DNA from: Callaeas wilsoni
Lineage: Eukaryota > Chordata > Aves > Passeriformes > Callaeidae
Direction of reading: 5' to 3'
DNA length: 64,000 nucleotides
Assembly (NCBI GenBank): GCA_013398955.1
Contig: VWPU01013670.1
Coordinates: forward strand, 62,001-126,000
A program made the position numbers and the translations under genes. The notes under the pieces are model-generated. The model made no database searches, was not told the DNA's origin, and was given only the letters and a program-made list of their open reading frames with translations. Position 1 is the first letter of the stretch. Each line of letters opens with the position of its first letter. This document shows positions 39,001 through 50,100 of the stretch, in pieces.

Positions 39001-42000
39001 AAAATAACTGCATTATTTCAAACTGGTTTTGTCTTAAAGGGTTTACAAAAGCCTTTTAAAACTGTTTCAAACTAATTTTTAATTTTTAATTTTTTTTCCC
39101 CATAAAAACACATTTTGCAATTATGAAACAAACTGAAATCAGGGAATTCTTTCAGGCAGGTTAGATTTTGGTGAATCTGTATGTTCCAAATAAAAAAAAA
39201 ACTAAACACAACCAGTTCTTGACTAGTCAAAAATACCATTCCAACAACTTCCCACTGAATCTGTTAGCTGTCTGCCATTCACGTTTCATGTCAACATTCA
39301 CAGTGACTAGTGCTGCAGCAAAGTTCCTTGCCATAGTTTCTATATTTCTCCTTAACAAAGAATGAATGTTTTGTTTTTCTTGGTCTTCAAAGCCTAGGTA
39401 AATCCTAGAATTTGTGCCAAATTAAAAACTTTCAGTGTTATCTGGAAACTCAATGGTTAAATTATCAAAAAAGTAGTCAGAGGTCCAAAAATAACCTTTC
39501 ATTTGCTGGGATGCTGAGCTGTAAAGCCTCATTAGGTTCTCTCTACAGTTTTCATTTAAAAATAATAACCTCAGAAGTGAGAGCAGTAGTCTGTGAGGAT
39601 GTAACAGAACAGATTTCCACATCAAAGTGTCACCAGTTAAGATACTTTATCTGAAGTATTTATAGTGGAAGATATGCAATCTCTTTCAAGTTACGTGGTG
39701 CTGTTCCTGCTACTAGCTAAAGCCTTACTGCAGAAATAGTCTTTCTGAGATTAATTTATCAATATAGGTGAAGGTACCTGAGTCATACTTTTATAGATTA
39801 AGGCTACCATGGCCCCTCGATTCAGATGAGTTGCTCAAACCAATTGGTTTACAGATACTTGCTTGTAAGCTGACTGGAAAAAGATGAGGTTGAATAAAAT
39901 GAGGAGAAAAGAAGTAAGTCTTTCAGATTAACAGAGTGACTCGAGAGGGGTGGGTTTATATTGATCACGGGAAAACTGAAGGTAAATGTTAGAGGCCAGA
40001 AGGTTCAAAATGAGTGGTAAATGAAATTTTTGAATGGTAGGAGATATTTTTTAAATACAGAGTATGACAGAGACAGTAGATATAAAAAGTCCAAAGTTTC
40101 ACCAAATTTAAAGACAATAATGAAGAAATAAATCGCAAAATTTTACACACCTCTGTCTCGTCTGCTAAAACCTTGCCTAACTAAATATACAATTATCTGT
40201 TCTCCACACACCATGTGCAAGGTCCAGTGCTGGAACTGGACTGATTTTACTTACAGGAAGGGGGTTTGGGTATGGTGTGTTCAGTTACCAGAACATTTCA
40301 GACAATGAGTCATTGGGAGCTCTGAGAAGCAGCATCATCAGCAAAATCCTTTACTGCATTGCTGCTGGGAAGGATGCATTAATGACACTGATAATGTTGA
40401 GAAACTGACAGTGTAAAGATTATTTTAGAGTAAAAAGTACTCTGAAGAAAGTAGGTCACATAGAAGTTGCTCACATCCAAATCATATGGCCACTCTCACC
40501 CTTAATTTTAAATTATGTTGTCTGTTATGGGGCAGTCGGGTTTAGCATTTTTTTCCTTTGATAACCTGAGAGAAATGCTGAATTTTTTCAACATAGTAAT
40601 GAATTCTGCTACAGCAAATATACTGTAGTTGATAAAAGCAAACTATTTGACAGACTGTCAGAGATGCATATACAAAATGACAGCTACCCCCTTTAGTGTT
40701 GTTATAATAGCAGGCTTGAAAATTAAAACCAACTATAATTAACTTTTACAAATGTTGGGATGCAGAGTAGAGTCCCCAGGCAATCATTCCTAGGATATTC
40801 AAGGCTGAGATTTGACTCTCCATTCTCTGTAATTTGAAGAAAAACCTCCTACTTAGCAGTCTGCTGGCAATAATGCACAAAGGAATGTAATGGAAGCATA
40901 AGAGGAACAAGGAACATGACAAGTCCAGCCTCAGATGATGTGCATCCCCAGGAGTATGTCAGTGAAAAGTTGTGTCATATGGAACCCTTATTCTTTGCTA
41001 GCTTCCTTCTTCTTTGAAGCACAGACAATGAGAAAACAGAGTTAAAGGAAGAAACATTTGCTTTATGTGCCCTCATCTCCTGCATCGGTGAATGTGGGAA
41101 GGTCTCTTTCCGACCTCATGAACCAAGGTACTAAGGAAAGAAGTGAAGCATAGCCTCATGACACTGTAGAAAACCCCATGCAATGGTTTCTCTGAAAATC
41201 ACTCCAGGAATTCTAAAACTTAACTGAAAGCTGGCAGACTTTGTACAGGCTCTTAAACCTTCTATTACACTCTATACTTTATTCTGGAATAGCCTACTTG
41301 GGAAAGTAATAGAAGATGAAAGTGCTGGAAAGCAGTAGGAATTCTCTTCCAGTGGCTGAATAGGCTCGAATCTACTTCTTAGATGTTACCTCCAAAGACC
41401 TTACAAAATCAGGACAAAGTAACATTACATCTCCTTCCTGGATCAGGCTCTTCCCTGATTTTGGTCACACAGTTCTACTGTTGAAGACCTCTCTCAGGAC
41501 ACTGGAGGAGCATTTAGGCTTGTCTCTTAATGCTGTGTTTGGGAAAGTGACTCTTATGAAGGAACAATTGCGTAAGAGGCATGTATCATAGGTTTTCACA
41601 GTGTATTTTAACCTGTTTTCTTTGACATAAGTGTAGAGGCTTATAAGCCACAGAATGTTATTCCATAGTCAGAAAACCTGACCTATGCAAAGATATATCC
41701 AAAGCTCCTCTATCAGGAGGATAACTCTCCCAATGTCTGTGAGATGTTTTTTCCTAGCATATCAATGGTACAGGACCTCTAAATTTATTATTATGTGGCT
41801 GTAAAAGGGGCAAATCCTGAAAGCATTTGAACCTCACAAATCATATAACTTCATTGATGTTCAGGTTTTCACTAGTTCAGAGCAGAACCTGGCCAAGTCT
41901 ATTAAAAGACTTGACAGTTGATGATACAATGAGACATGCCTCAACACACTGAGCAAAAAGTCATCATAACAGATGCAGAAAATCAATCCCATTGTACTAG

Positions 42001-43974
42001 AAAAGGAAAACGCAGCTTCCTTAATTTCAGAGAGAATTTTCTGTCACTGTGGAAAGTGGATTCGAATACAAAAGGTGATGATCCTACATGTTCAGATAGG
42101 AATTTTCTGTCCTTTTCTCAGCAGAAATCACTAGTTATTCAATAGTCATTTTTTCATGCTCTGTTCAGCCATTTTTAGGTGATGTTCTACAGGGATGGTG
42201 ATGGGTATTCTTGCTTTAATTTACCACAAGAGTACAGTAAATAAAAAGTAGATCAAACCTCAACAACATGAACTGAAACAGAAGAAAGAAAAGTAATATG
42301 GAATAATAAAGCTGAAATATAGGGAGTGACATTTCATTAATCAGCAGTGTTAATCAATTAAAACTGTGCCTCAAGATCACTTAAAATAAGGCCATTTCTA
42401 TAGATATGTACAATCCACCTGTGTACATCCCATTCTAATAATTGATTTTGCCCCCTAGAGATGGCAGGATTGTTGCAAGCATTTAATCTGCAGGAAGAAG
42501 ATAAAAATGGTGTAAATTAGCTGAGACTCACAGGTGACAGCAGATATGTGCAAGAGTAAGAACAGAAACGGGGAAACTATAAACAGGAAAGCAATTCATA
42601 TGCCCACCTTCAACTGTTTTAGGAGCTCTTGTCTACGTGATCCCACACAAGAACTCTTCTCATTTCCGTGGCCCTTCTGACCAGAGTCATCATAAACAAA
42701 ATCTTTTAGTGATTCACCTAGATCCAAGTCCAGAAAGTCTCGTTGCTAACAAACTACAAAACTAATCAACAGTTTTTCTGTGGCAGTTCTTAAGTGAATT
42801 TGTCGATAAATTGCTGAGAATATGTCCCAGATAGTCCTACTCCCAAAGAGGAGAGTTGTCCAAACAGGAGGTTGTTTGGAGGTATCTGAGGGGTACATCA
42901 CGGATATATAAATACAAAGGAAATATTTTATTTATATCAGTATAGAACTGACAAATTTACTTTAATTAGGTAATTTGTGGTAACTTGGTTTATGCTTCAA
43001 TAATAGCTTTCCTAATTGCAGACAAGCAACAGGCCCGTAATTCAGCACACTGACTGAAGATTCACTGAGAACTGAAAACACATTTGCAGGATTTGCCTTG
43101 GGGATGAAACGAGCAGAAGCCAGGATTTTTTGTCTGTGATTGAAACCAGTAAAGCTTTGAATCCAAATCCTAAGGAGAAAGTTAAGTAATTCAAACAAGT
43201 AAATAACACACACAGAGAAATATGGCTTGTTCCTAGCTCAGCAAAATAGAGTATTTATGTCTGGCAAAGGTCTTGTACAGACTTCTGTCTTTATAATTGC
43301 CAGGGGGAAGCACAATACAGATACTTAGGGGCTCCATCTGAACAAGCTCAAGAACTTTCACTGAGCTTACTGACAGTGGGAATTGCAGGGAAGAAAATGA
43401 AAGGGAAAATAGACAGGTACTCTTTACACAGCATCAGTGTCTCTTGGATTCTGCTGAACAGCTACCAGTACCAGACCACAAGAAAGCACACTTTCCCTCT
43501 AAAGACCTTGCTTTGGGAAATATTGCAGCAGTGTCAAGAGCTGTGATTTCTGCTGGTATGTTTTCAGACTGCTTTATGTTTCATCTTGAACAGAAAAGTG
43601 TGGCAACCCAGCTTTCCTACAAATTATTGTGGACATAAGTTAGACTCGGAGTGCATCTCTACACATGGTTAAGCCTACCACATGGCTCACTACCACTAAA
43701 GGAGAGAAGCTTTACTCCCATCCTACCTCATCCCTTCCTGTTTCTTCACTCTCTCACTCCTCATACCCATTCCAGGTGATAACGTCTCTTGAGACAGCTA
43801 AGGCACTGACTGAACCCTTCTGCAGTACAAAAAGCAGAACCCACCTCAACAGAAGACTACACTGTATTTTTCTAGATTATTTTTCTGCCAAATTTGTGAG
43901 AAGCCATGGAGGGCATGAGTGTGCTCTAGAGCAGTCATGAGTGGCCATAGCACATTACAGAGATGGGCAGAAAA
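36073..43974. other. Long AT-rich non-coding stretch
   Basis: No gene or dispersed element recognised in 7.9 kb. I note an inverted repeat at 38536-38555, a 7-bp AATTTTT repeat (three units) at 39074-39094, a CA-rich patch near 37534-37558, and a mixed-composition block at 40300-40410 with TCATTAATGA-like cores that might be a conserved element. Frames of up to 91 codons are chance-like. Confidence 0.55.
38536..38555. repeat. Short inverted repeat, 9-bp arms
   Basis: AGACCAGTT, two bases, then AACTGGTCT; the arms pair perfectly. An A-rich run precedes it and no T-run follows directly. A two-base loop is too small for a stable RNA hairpin, so it may be a near-palindromic protein site or chance. 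Confidence 0.7.
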
Positions 43975-45508
43975 TTTATGGGGAGAAGGACAGAGAGACA
44001 AGAAAGCCATGGCCATGATGGGATGCATCCACAAGTGATGAGAGAGCTGGTAGACATCAGAATGGGGCTGCTCATGATTGTCTTTGAAGGCTTGTGGAGA
44101 TCAGGAGAAGTGCCTAAGAACTGGAAGAAAGCAAATGTCACCTCAGTCTTTAAAAAGTGCGAGAAGGAACACCCAGGGAACGACTGGCCAGCCAGTCTCA
44201 ACTTCCCTGGAGATGTGATGGAGTGCCTCATTATGGAGGACACCTTTCCTCCATTATGCAGGGCACACAAGACAGGAAGGTGATCACGACTAGTGATTAA
44301 AGGTAACTCATATTTGACCAACCTGATAGCCTTGCATGATGAAACAACTACCTGGATGAATGAGGGACAGCAGTGGATATTGTCTACCTCGACTTCAGCA
44401 AGGCTTTGGACACTGCCTCCCTCACAATATCTTCATAGGAAAACAGGAAGTGTGGACTGGATGAAGGGACAGTGAGATGGATTGAGAACTGGCTGAACAG
44501 CTGATTCTGGAGCATCATAATCAGTGGCACAGGATCTAGTTGGAGGCCTGTCACTAGTGGTGCCCCCCCAGGGCTCAACACAGGGCCCAGTATTGTTTAA
44601 CTTATTCACCAATGGCTTGGAGCAAGGGGCAGATGCCTCCTCAGCATATTTGCTGATGACACAGAGCTGTGAGGAGTGGCCAACACCCCAGAGCTGTGCA
44701 GCCCTTTGGAATGACCTTGACAGCCTGGAGAGATGGGCAGAGAAGAACAATCTGAAAATCAGCAAGGGAAAATCCAGAGTCCTGCACTGGAGGAGGAATG
44801 ATCCCAAGCACAAGTACAGGCTGGGTGCTGACCTGCTGGGAAGCAGCTCGGTGGAGAAGGACCTGGGGGTCCTGGTGGGCAACAAGCTGACCATGAGCCA
44901 GCAGTGTGTCCTTGTGGCCAAGAAGGACAATGGTAACCTAGGGTACATTAGGAAGAGCATTGCCAGCAGGTCAGGGAGGTGATTCTGCCCCTCTACTCAG
45001 CCCCAGTGAAGCACACCTGGAGTGCTGTGCCCAGTTCTGGGCTCTTCAGTGCAAAAGAGACACAGAACTCCTGGAGTGGGTCCAGTGGAGAGCAAGAAGA
45101 TCAAGTGACTGGAACATCTCTCTTATAAGAGAGTTGGGCCTGTTCAGCCTGGAGAAGAGACAACTGAGAGGACACCTCATCAATGTCTGTCAGTGCCCAC
45201 AGGGAGGGGTCAGAGGAGGGACCAGGCTCTGCTTGGTGGTGCTGAGCAATAGGACAAGAGGGAGCAGGCACAAACTGATGCACAGGAAGTTCCACCTGAA
45301 CATGGGGAAGAAATTCTTTACTGTGTAGGTAACCATGCACTGCAACATATGGCCCAGAAAAATTGTGGAGTTGCCCACACTGGAGATACTCAAGAACCAT
45401 CTGGACACAATCCTGTGCCATGTGCTCTGGGATGGCCCTGCCTGAGAATGGAGGATTGGGCCAGACCACTGTGAGTCCCTCCAACCTGACTGATTCTGTG
45501 ATTCTGTG
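43975..45508 (+). mobile_element. CR1 LINE, 5'-truncated, about 1.5 kb
   Basis: This is the largest element in the window. It covers the second half of the CR1 ORF2 (reverse transcriptase and C-terminal region) and the 3' end. The order of recognisable blocks is: HDGMHPQVMREL (44009-44044), GEVPKNWKKANVTSVFKK, a LTNLIALHDE block, YLDFSKALDT (44385-44414), GPVLFNLFTN, the catalytic FADD (44649-44660), then DLDSLERWAEKN, EKDLGVLVGNKLTMSQQC and ELGLFSLEKRQLRGHLINV. The end is GATTCTGTGATTCTGTG (45492-45508), the CR1 tail with about two units of its 8-bp repeat. No target-site duplication is expected or seen. The copy is dead, but less worn than the one at 30672-31735. Confidence 0.95.
43985..45328 (+). 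pseudogene. Broken CR1 ORF2 (reverse transcriptase) remnant
   Basis: The enzyme would copy CR1 RNA into DNA at a nicked target site. The remnant is scattered over all three frames. HDGMHP...ANVTS is in the frame of 43963-44283, which ends in a stop. LTNLIALHDE follows in the frame of 44293-44475. YLDFSKALDT, with the first catalytic Asp, is at 44385-44414. The second catalytic motif, FADD (44649-44660), is in a different frame from the sequence just before and after it (44524-44982) and is followed after three residues by a TGA. The C-terminal part shifts frame again at about 44980. There is also an extra proline in the VPQGS-type motif, so it reads VPPQGS. The endonuclease half is missing. 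It cannot make a working protein. Confidence 0.9.
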
Positions 45509-46477
45509 AAGAGGAGATAGCCTACTGTTTGACATGACAGTGACCTATCAGATCAGCTTTCCACATCTTGGCATGGCAACTCGGAAATTTGTCTGAAACC
45601 TCACTTTGGAAATCACTCTCTTTTTCTCTTCTGACCATCTGCCATTTTTACCTGTGTTTACTCTCTCATTCTGGTCCCTTTCCATGATCTGCTTGTTCTC
45701 TCATTTCCTCACCTCACTCCTCCAGTGTATCAGCTCTCACACTGATTCTTGTTTCCCTTGCCCCATCCTTGTTTGTCATTTCCCCAAATTTTTTAAACCC
45801 ACTTTAAAAAGAAAAATTAGAAAATCTCCAGCAATCAGTAGCCATTTTTATCTGCTGCATATAAGTAAATACATCTTCTGTAATGTGTAGATGCCTCAAA
45901 TCAAACTTTTTTACTGAAAGTTACATGACAATAGAGATGACAGCTGTATGTTAAATACTAATAATTCAGATTTCAGACTGTGTTGACCTTTTTCTCACCC
46001 ATCATTTTAAGATCTGTGTCTCACTTGATCCAATTCCTACCAAAATGATTTTAGAAGATGCTTTTGAAAGAATTAGAGCTGCCCATGCACCTTAGCAACC
46101 AACAAGACACTAATCTAATCTAAGCACAAATGTCTGACATGTTCCATGTAGCGAAAAACATCACTGAGTGCTTATGAGTGTGAAGCAGTTCTTGATGAAA
46201 CCAACACAGCTCAGCCTTCAGCACAGACTCATCACAACAGATGAGGAATCTCAATTTCTGCCCTGCAAGCGCTCCTCTCTGCAGGAGGGTTTTCAGCATC
46301 ACCGGAGACATAAAGCTCTCCCAAATCCTGCAAAAAGGAACAACAGGGTGTAGGAACCAGCCCTGCTTCAGTACCCAGCAAAGAAAAACAGCTTGCAGGA
46401 TAATTTTACCCACAGTCTGACAGATGTGAGGAGTGAAATACACATGTCTATAATGTCAGATGCATGGTGACCCTGGC

Positions 46478-46547
46478 TGATATGGGAGAATTAGCACAGG
46501 GAAGGGAGTGAGTGATATGGGAGAATTAGCAAGGGGAAAGGAGTGAG
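46478..46547. repeat. 35-bp tandem duplication
   Basis: Copies 46478-46512 and 46513-46547 both start TGATATGGGAGAATTAGCA and end GGAGTGAG, differing at two or three positions. A third, partial copy (CGATACTGAGAGG) follows. The unit is purine-rich. No coding context. Confidence 0.9.
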
Positions 46548-47126
46548 CGATACTGAGAGGAGAAGCCAGCAACCAAGCTGGGAGCTAATCTGGGTCTGCT
46601 CTGTTTCTAGGTCAGTTTACTGAGGCAGTCAAATGCTGCCTTTTACTGGAGATAGACTGTGGGACGCTGTTCCAGCACAGTGATAGCTGAGTCTTAAAAA
46701 TGAGGTTCGGTCAGATTAGATATTTCCTCTGTTTCCTTAGAAAAGGGACAAAGCTGCTGGATGTATCATTAAAGTCAATGTTCCAACAGCACAACTAACT
46801 AATCACACTTTCTGTTTTTCACATTTGACTGTTTTGATTGTGTACAGTATTTCCTATTTTCTGAAGTGCCACGGTCTCAAATTGCATTTTCTGAAACTGG
46901 ATCACGACTTCTGAAACTTAAAGACAAACTGTTGGAAGTTCTGATTAAATATTGATTCTTGCATTCAACACTGCTTGTAAATGCCTGTTACAGAACATAG
47001 AACAAACAGATCTCCCTATCATAGTTATAGATGTTTCATTTTGCAGCTAGTATATTTGACTGGATTAAATTGTTGCCCAAAAGTATGTTATATATTTTCC
47101 TAGTTATGCTGCAAATATTTGGAGTT

Positions 47127-47172
47127 AAATAACTGTCTTATTTATGACTAAATAACTCTCTTATTTATGACT
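47127..47172. repeat. 23-bp tandem duplication
   Basis: AAATAACTGTCTTATTTATG plus ACT, repeated immediately with a single G-to-C change (47127-47149, 47150-47172). The near identity suggests a fairly recent slip or duplication. Confidence 0.95.
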
Positions 47173-50100
47173 ATTTTCATTTTGGTGTCCTAGGTCAACA
47201 GGCTATTTTTGAAGCATACACTTTCCACTCTCACTGTCAAAACTGTACTCTGAGCCCCTTGTACCGGTACAGTGAGCAGATTTTTTCCTTCCGACTACTC
47301 TTGAAGGATATTCAATCCATTATCTTTTTTTCCCCTCATCTTTTCATAAGAGTCTTTTAAATTATATAATTTTTTGCTGCTACCATAGGATATTCTCGTC
47401 TCCCAATTACTCAGTTCCCACTTAACAAGTTGTCAAGTGACTACTCAAGCAGCAAAAGGCATGTGTCTGTAGAATTGTAAATTATTTATTGCTTGTAGGT
47501 AGCTGAAAATTAGCCTAACCAGTCTTATGAAAAAGAACAATACAAACGAACTCCTTAATTAGCTGGAGTGCTTGGCAATACTAAGCAAAAAGTTTCAAGG
47601 CACTATGAAGACAACAGTGTAATTGCAGAGGTGCTATTCCTGATCTTACTTGCCTGCTTTGAGAATTCACAGATATCTGCTCCCTACCTGCCTTCCCTGC
47701 CCTGTGATGCCTGCATGGTCACCAGCTTTTTGTATCCAGTCTGTTCTGATAGGAAGTGTGATATTTCAGCTTCTGTGCACTGATACCATCCTTGAGGAGA
47801 GGGGATCTCCAGGGAAATGAGGAAGAACTGAGGAAATGAGAAAGACGAGCATGCGGATTCCAGCCTGGGAGTACAGACTCATCTCCACATGACTGCAGGT
47901 TCTTTGTGTGACAGAACACTTACTGAATTCACAGTGGTGTTCTGACCTTCTACAGAGACCCTACCAGACCTATTAGTGGGATCCAACAAGTCTTGCCTTT
48001 TGAGCAAACGTTTTTTATTCAACATTCACTGCTGCATAATATTTTGGTCTCTTAAAAAAAACCTAAAGGATGTCACTCAGGACTCCTAAGCAAGTATGAT
48101 AAAGTGTACTACTCATGTGATGTTCTTTTTAAAGAAGTACATCATAAAGGCAAATTTATTTCCCTCTTCAGCCTAACAAATCTACATCTACTAAAAAGAA
48201 TCTTTAAATGAAAAATTCAAGACTTCTGTTTAATTTGGGCCAGTGAACAGCAGCAAATGCAACCTTTTGGAGGTAGTGCAAGCACAAAGAAGTAAAGAAG
48301 ATACAAGGGCTCATTCAGACTGAAAAGTTTTGGCCAGTTATGTTAATCCAATGACCAATATGCTTAAACAGTATGGCGTTAACACCATTCTCTGATGCAT
48401 GACTAGTTACTATCTAGACATTTTCTCCTCTTCTTTTTTCCTCCCTTTGTCAGACTGGCAACCATTCAGGTAAATTTGGCAAATATTAGAAAGCAATTCT
48501 CCCTGTGAACTTGGCCATCCTATCTTTTGGAGAAAGTCCAACTCACTTCTCACCTGGTGGCTTGGACTCACACCCATGTATTGTTCAGCTGAGAATTGAG
48601 GGTCATAGGGGAAAAAGGCTAGAAGCAGCAGGGGAAGAGGATGAAAAGGAGCTTCTGCCGGCTCTCTTCCCTTAACAATTGGCACTACTCCATATGTCTA
48701 GAGTCAGCACTTTTTCATTTCTTGCTTTACATTGCCTTGGCTTCAAAAAGACCCAAAATGTAAATGGAAAGAGGTTTCCAATTAGAAAAGCTGATGACAC
48801 GGTGGACAAAATGCATTTTTCTGGACAAAACAAAAGTTGTGTGCTGGTCTTTAGTAGATCAGCAAAAAGATAGAAAAATAATTACACTTAACACACTCAA
48901 TTCCATTTTAAAAGCTGAAGACTGTCACTATTAGAAATGACTCTATTCTGTGGAGCACAGATGGCTTAACAGGACTTTAGAGGCCACCAGTAACTGATCA
49001 TTTTCCTTTTTTCTCCTCAAAAAGTGGAAAAGAGTATTAGTTTATCTAGGCACTACTATAAGTATTGAACACTGTGGATGCTGAAATGCTGTTAGGAGGC
49101 AAATTTTCTCTGTTTGCATTCATTCTGTGAGATCTTTTCCTTTGCTGTGTAAGCTATGTAAACAATAGATAGGGTTTTTGTAAATAGCATCCATATCTGG
49201 TATCTTCTGACCTTGTGTACATTATATTAGGAAAAAACATTTCTAAGTGGGTGTCTGAGAGTTTGACCAATCACCCTAGGAGAAGTGTGAACACTGTTCA
49301 ATTGCTTTATGGACCTAGAATATATAAATGGTATTGTAAATTTAATAAATAATTCATTCCTTGCTCTGGACTTCTGCCTCGCTGCATCTCTGAACCCCTG
49401 CTTGGAAGCCCACAGAACACAACACAGCTCTTACCTCAATTACTTCTCTTGGCGCAACATTCCTTCATATACAAGACATTCAAGTATTTTAAACAAAATG
49501 GAAATTTTAGTTTTTATTTTTTAAAATAAAAGTCACACACTTTTGTCAACATTTCCTAGGCTACATATTCAGTTTTATCTCATCTGACACAAACAAAGTC
49601 AAGTTCTACTTAGTCCCTTCAAGAGTGAAAATGGATGAAAGTGTCAAATGAATTAAGTAACAGTACATATTAAGGGTATGGGAGGACACTGGAAGTTGTG
49701 GACTATAACCCTGACTTGCATAGTTCAGTTTAAAAAGTACTGTCAGCTCTTTATTCTGATAAGATTCATCTGTGAAAGACCCAGACTGACAGTAGTAGAT
49801 AACAATTTTAACGGAACAATATTTATAGCTGATTTAGAATGAACTGTAATGGATCATCACAAAGAAATGCATAACTGGCTTGTGTTCTCTCTGACAAACA
49901 TTCACACAAGTGTAATCGTATTAGGAAAGGTTTGCATTAATTTTAAAAGAAAACCATGTTTTATGCTTGAAATCGCATAGTTGGCAGCATTATTCCATGA
50001 TTTTGATAACACTTTCATTTGAAGAACAATCTCTGCTCTGAATTAGCAATACCCAGATATGATACATCTAGAGAACCAGATGAAAATTTCTCTGCACCAT

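Noticed and set aside
41360..41380. tRNA B-box-like GGCTCGAATCT
   Set aside because: No A box, no cloverleaf pairing and no terminator in range.
44433..44960. 175-codon minus-strand frame, the longest in the window
   Set aside because: It is antisense to the CR1 reverse transcriptase remnant and has no independent support.
45101..45535. 144-codon minus-strand frame
   Set aside because: It is antisense to the CR1 3' coding end and tail.
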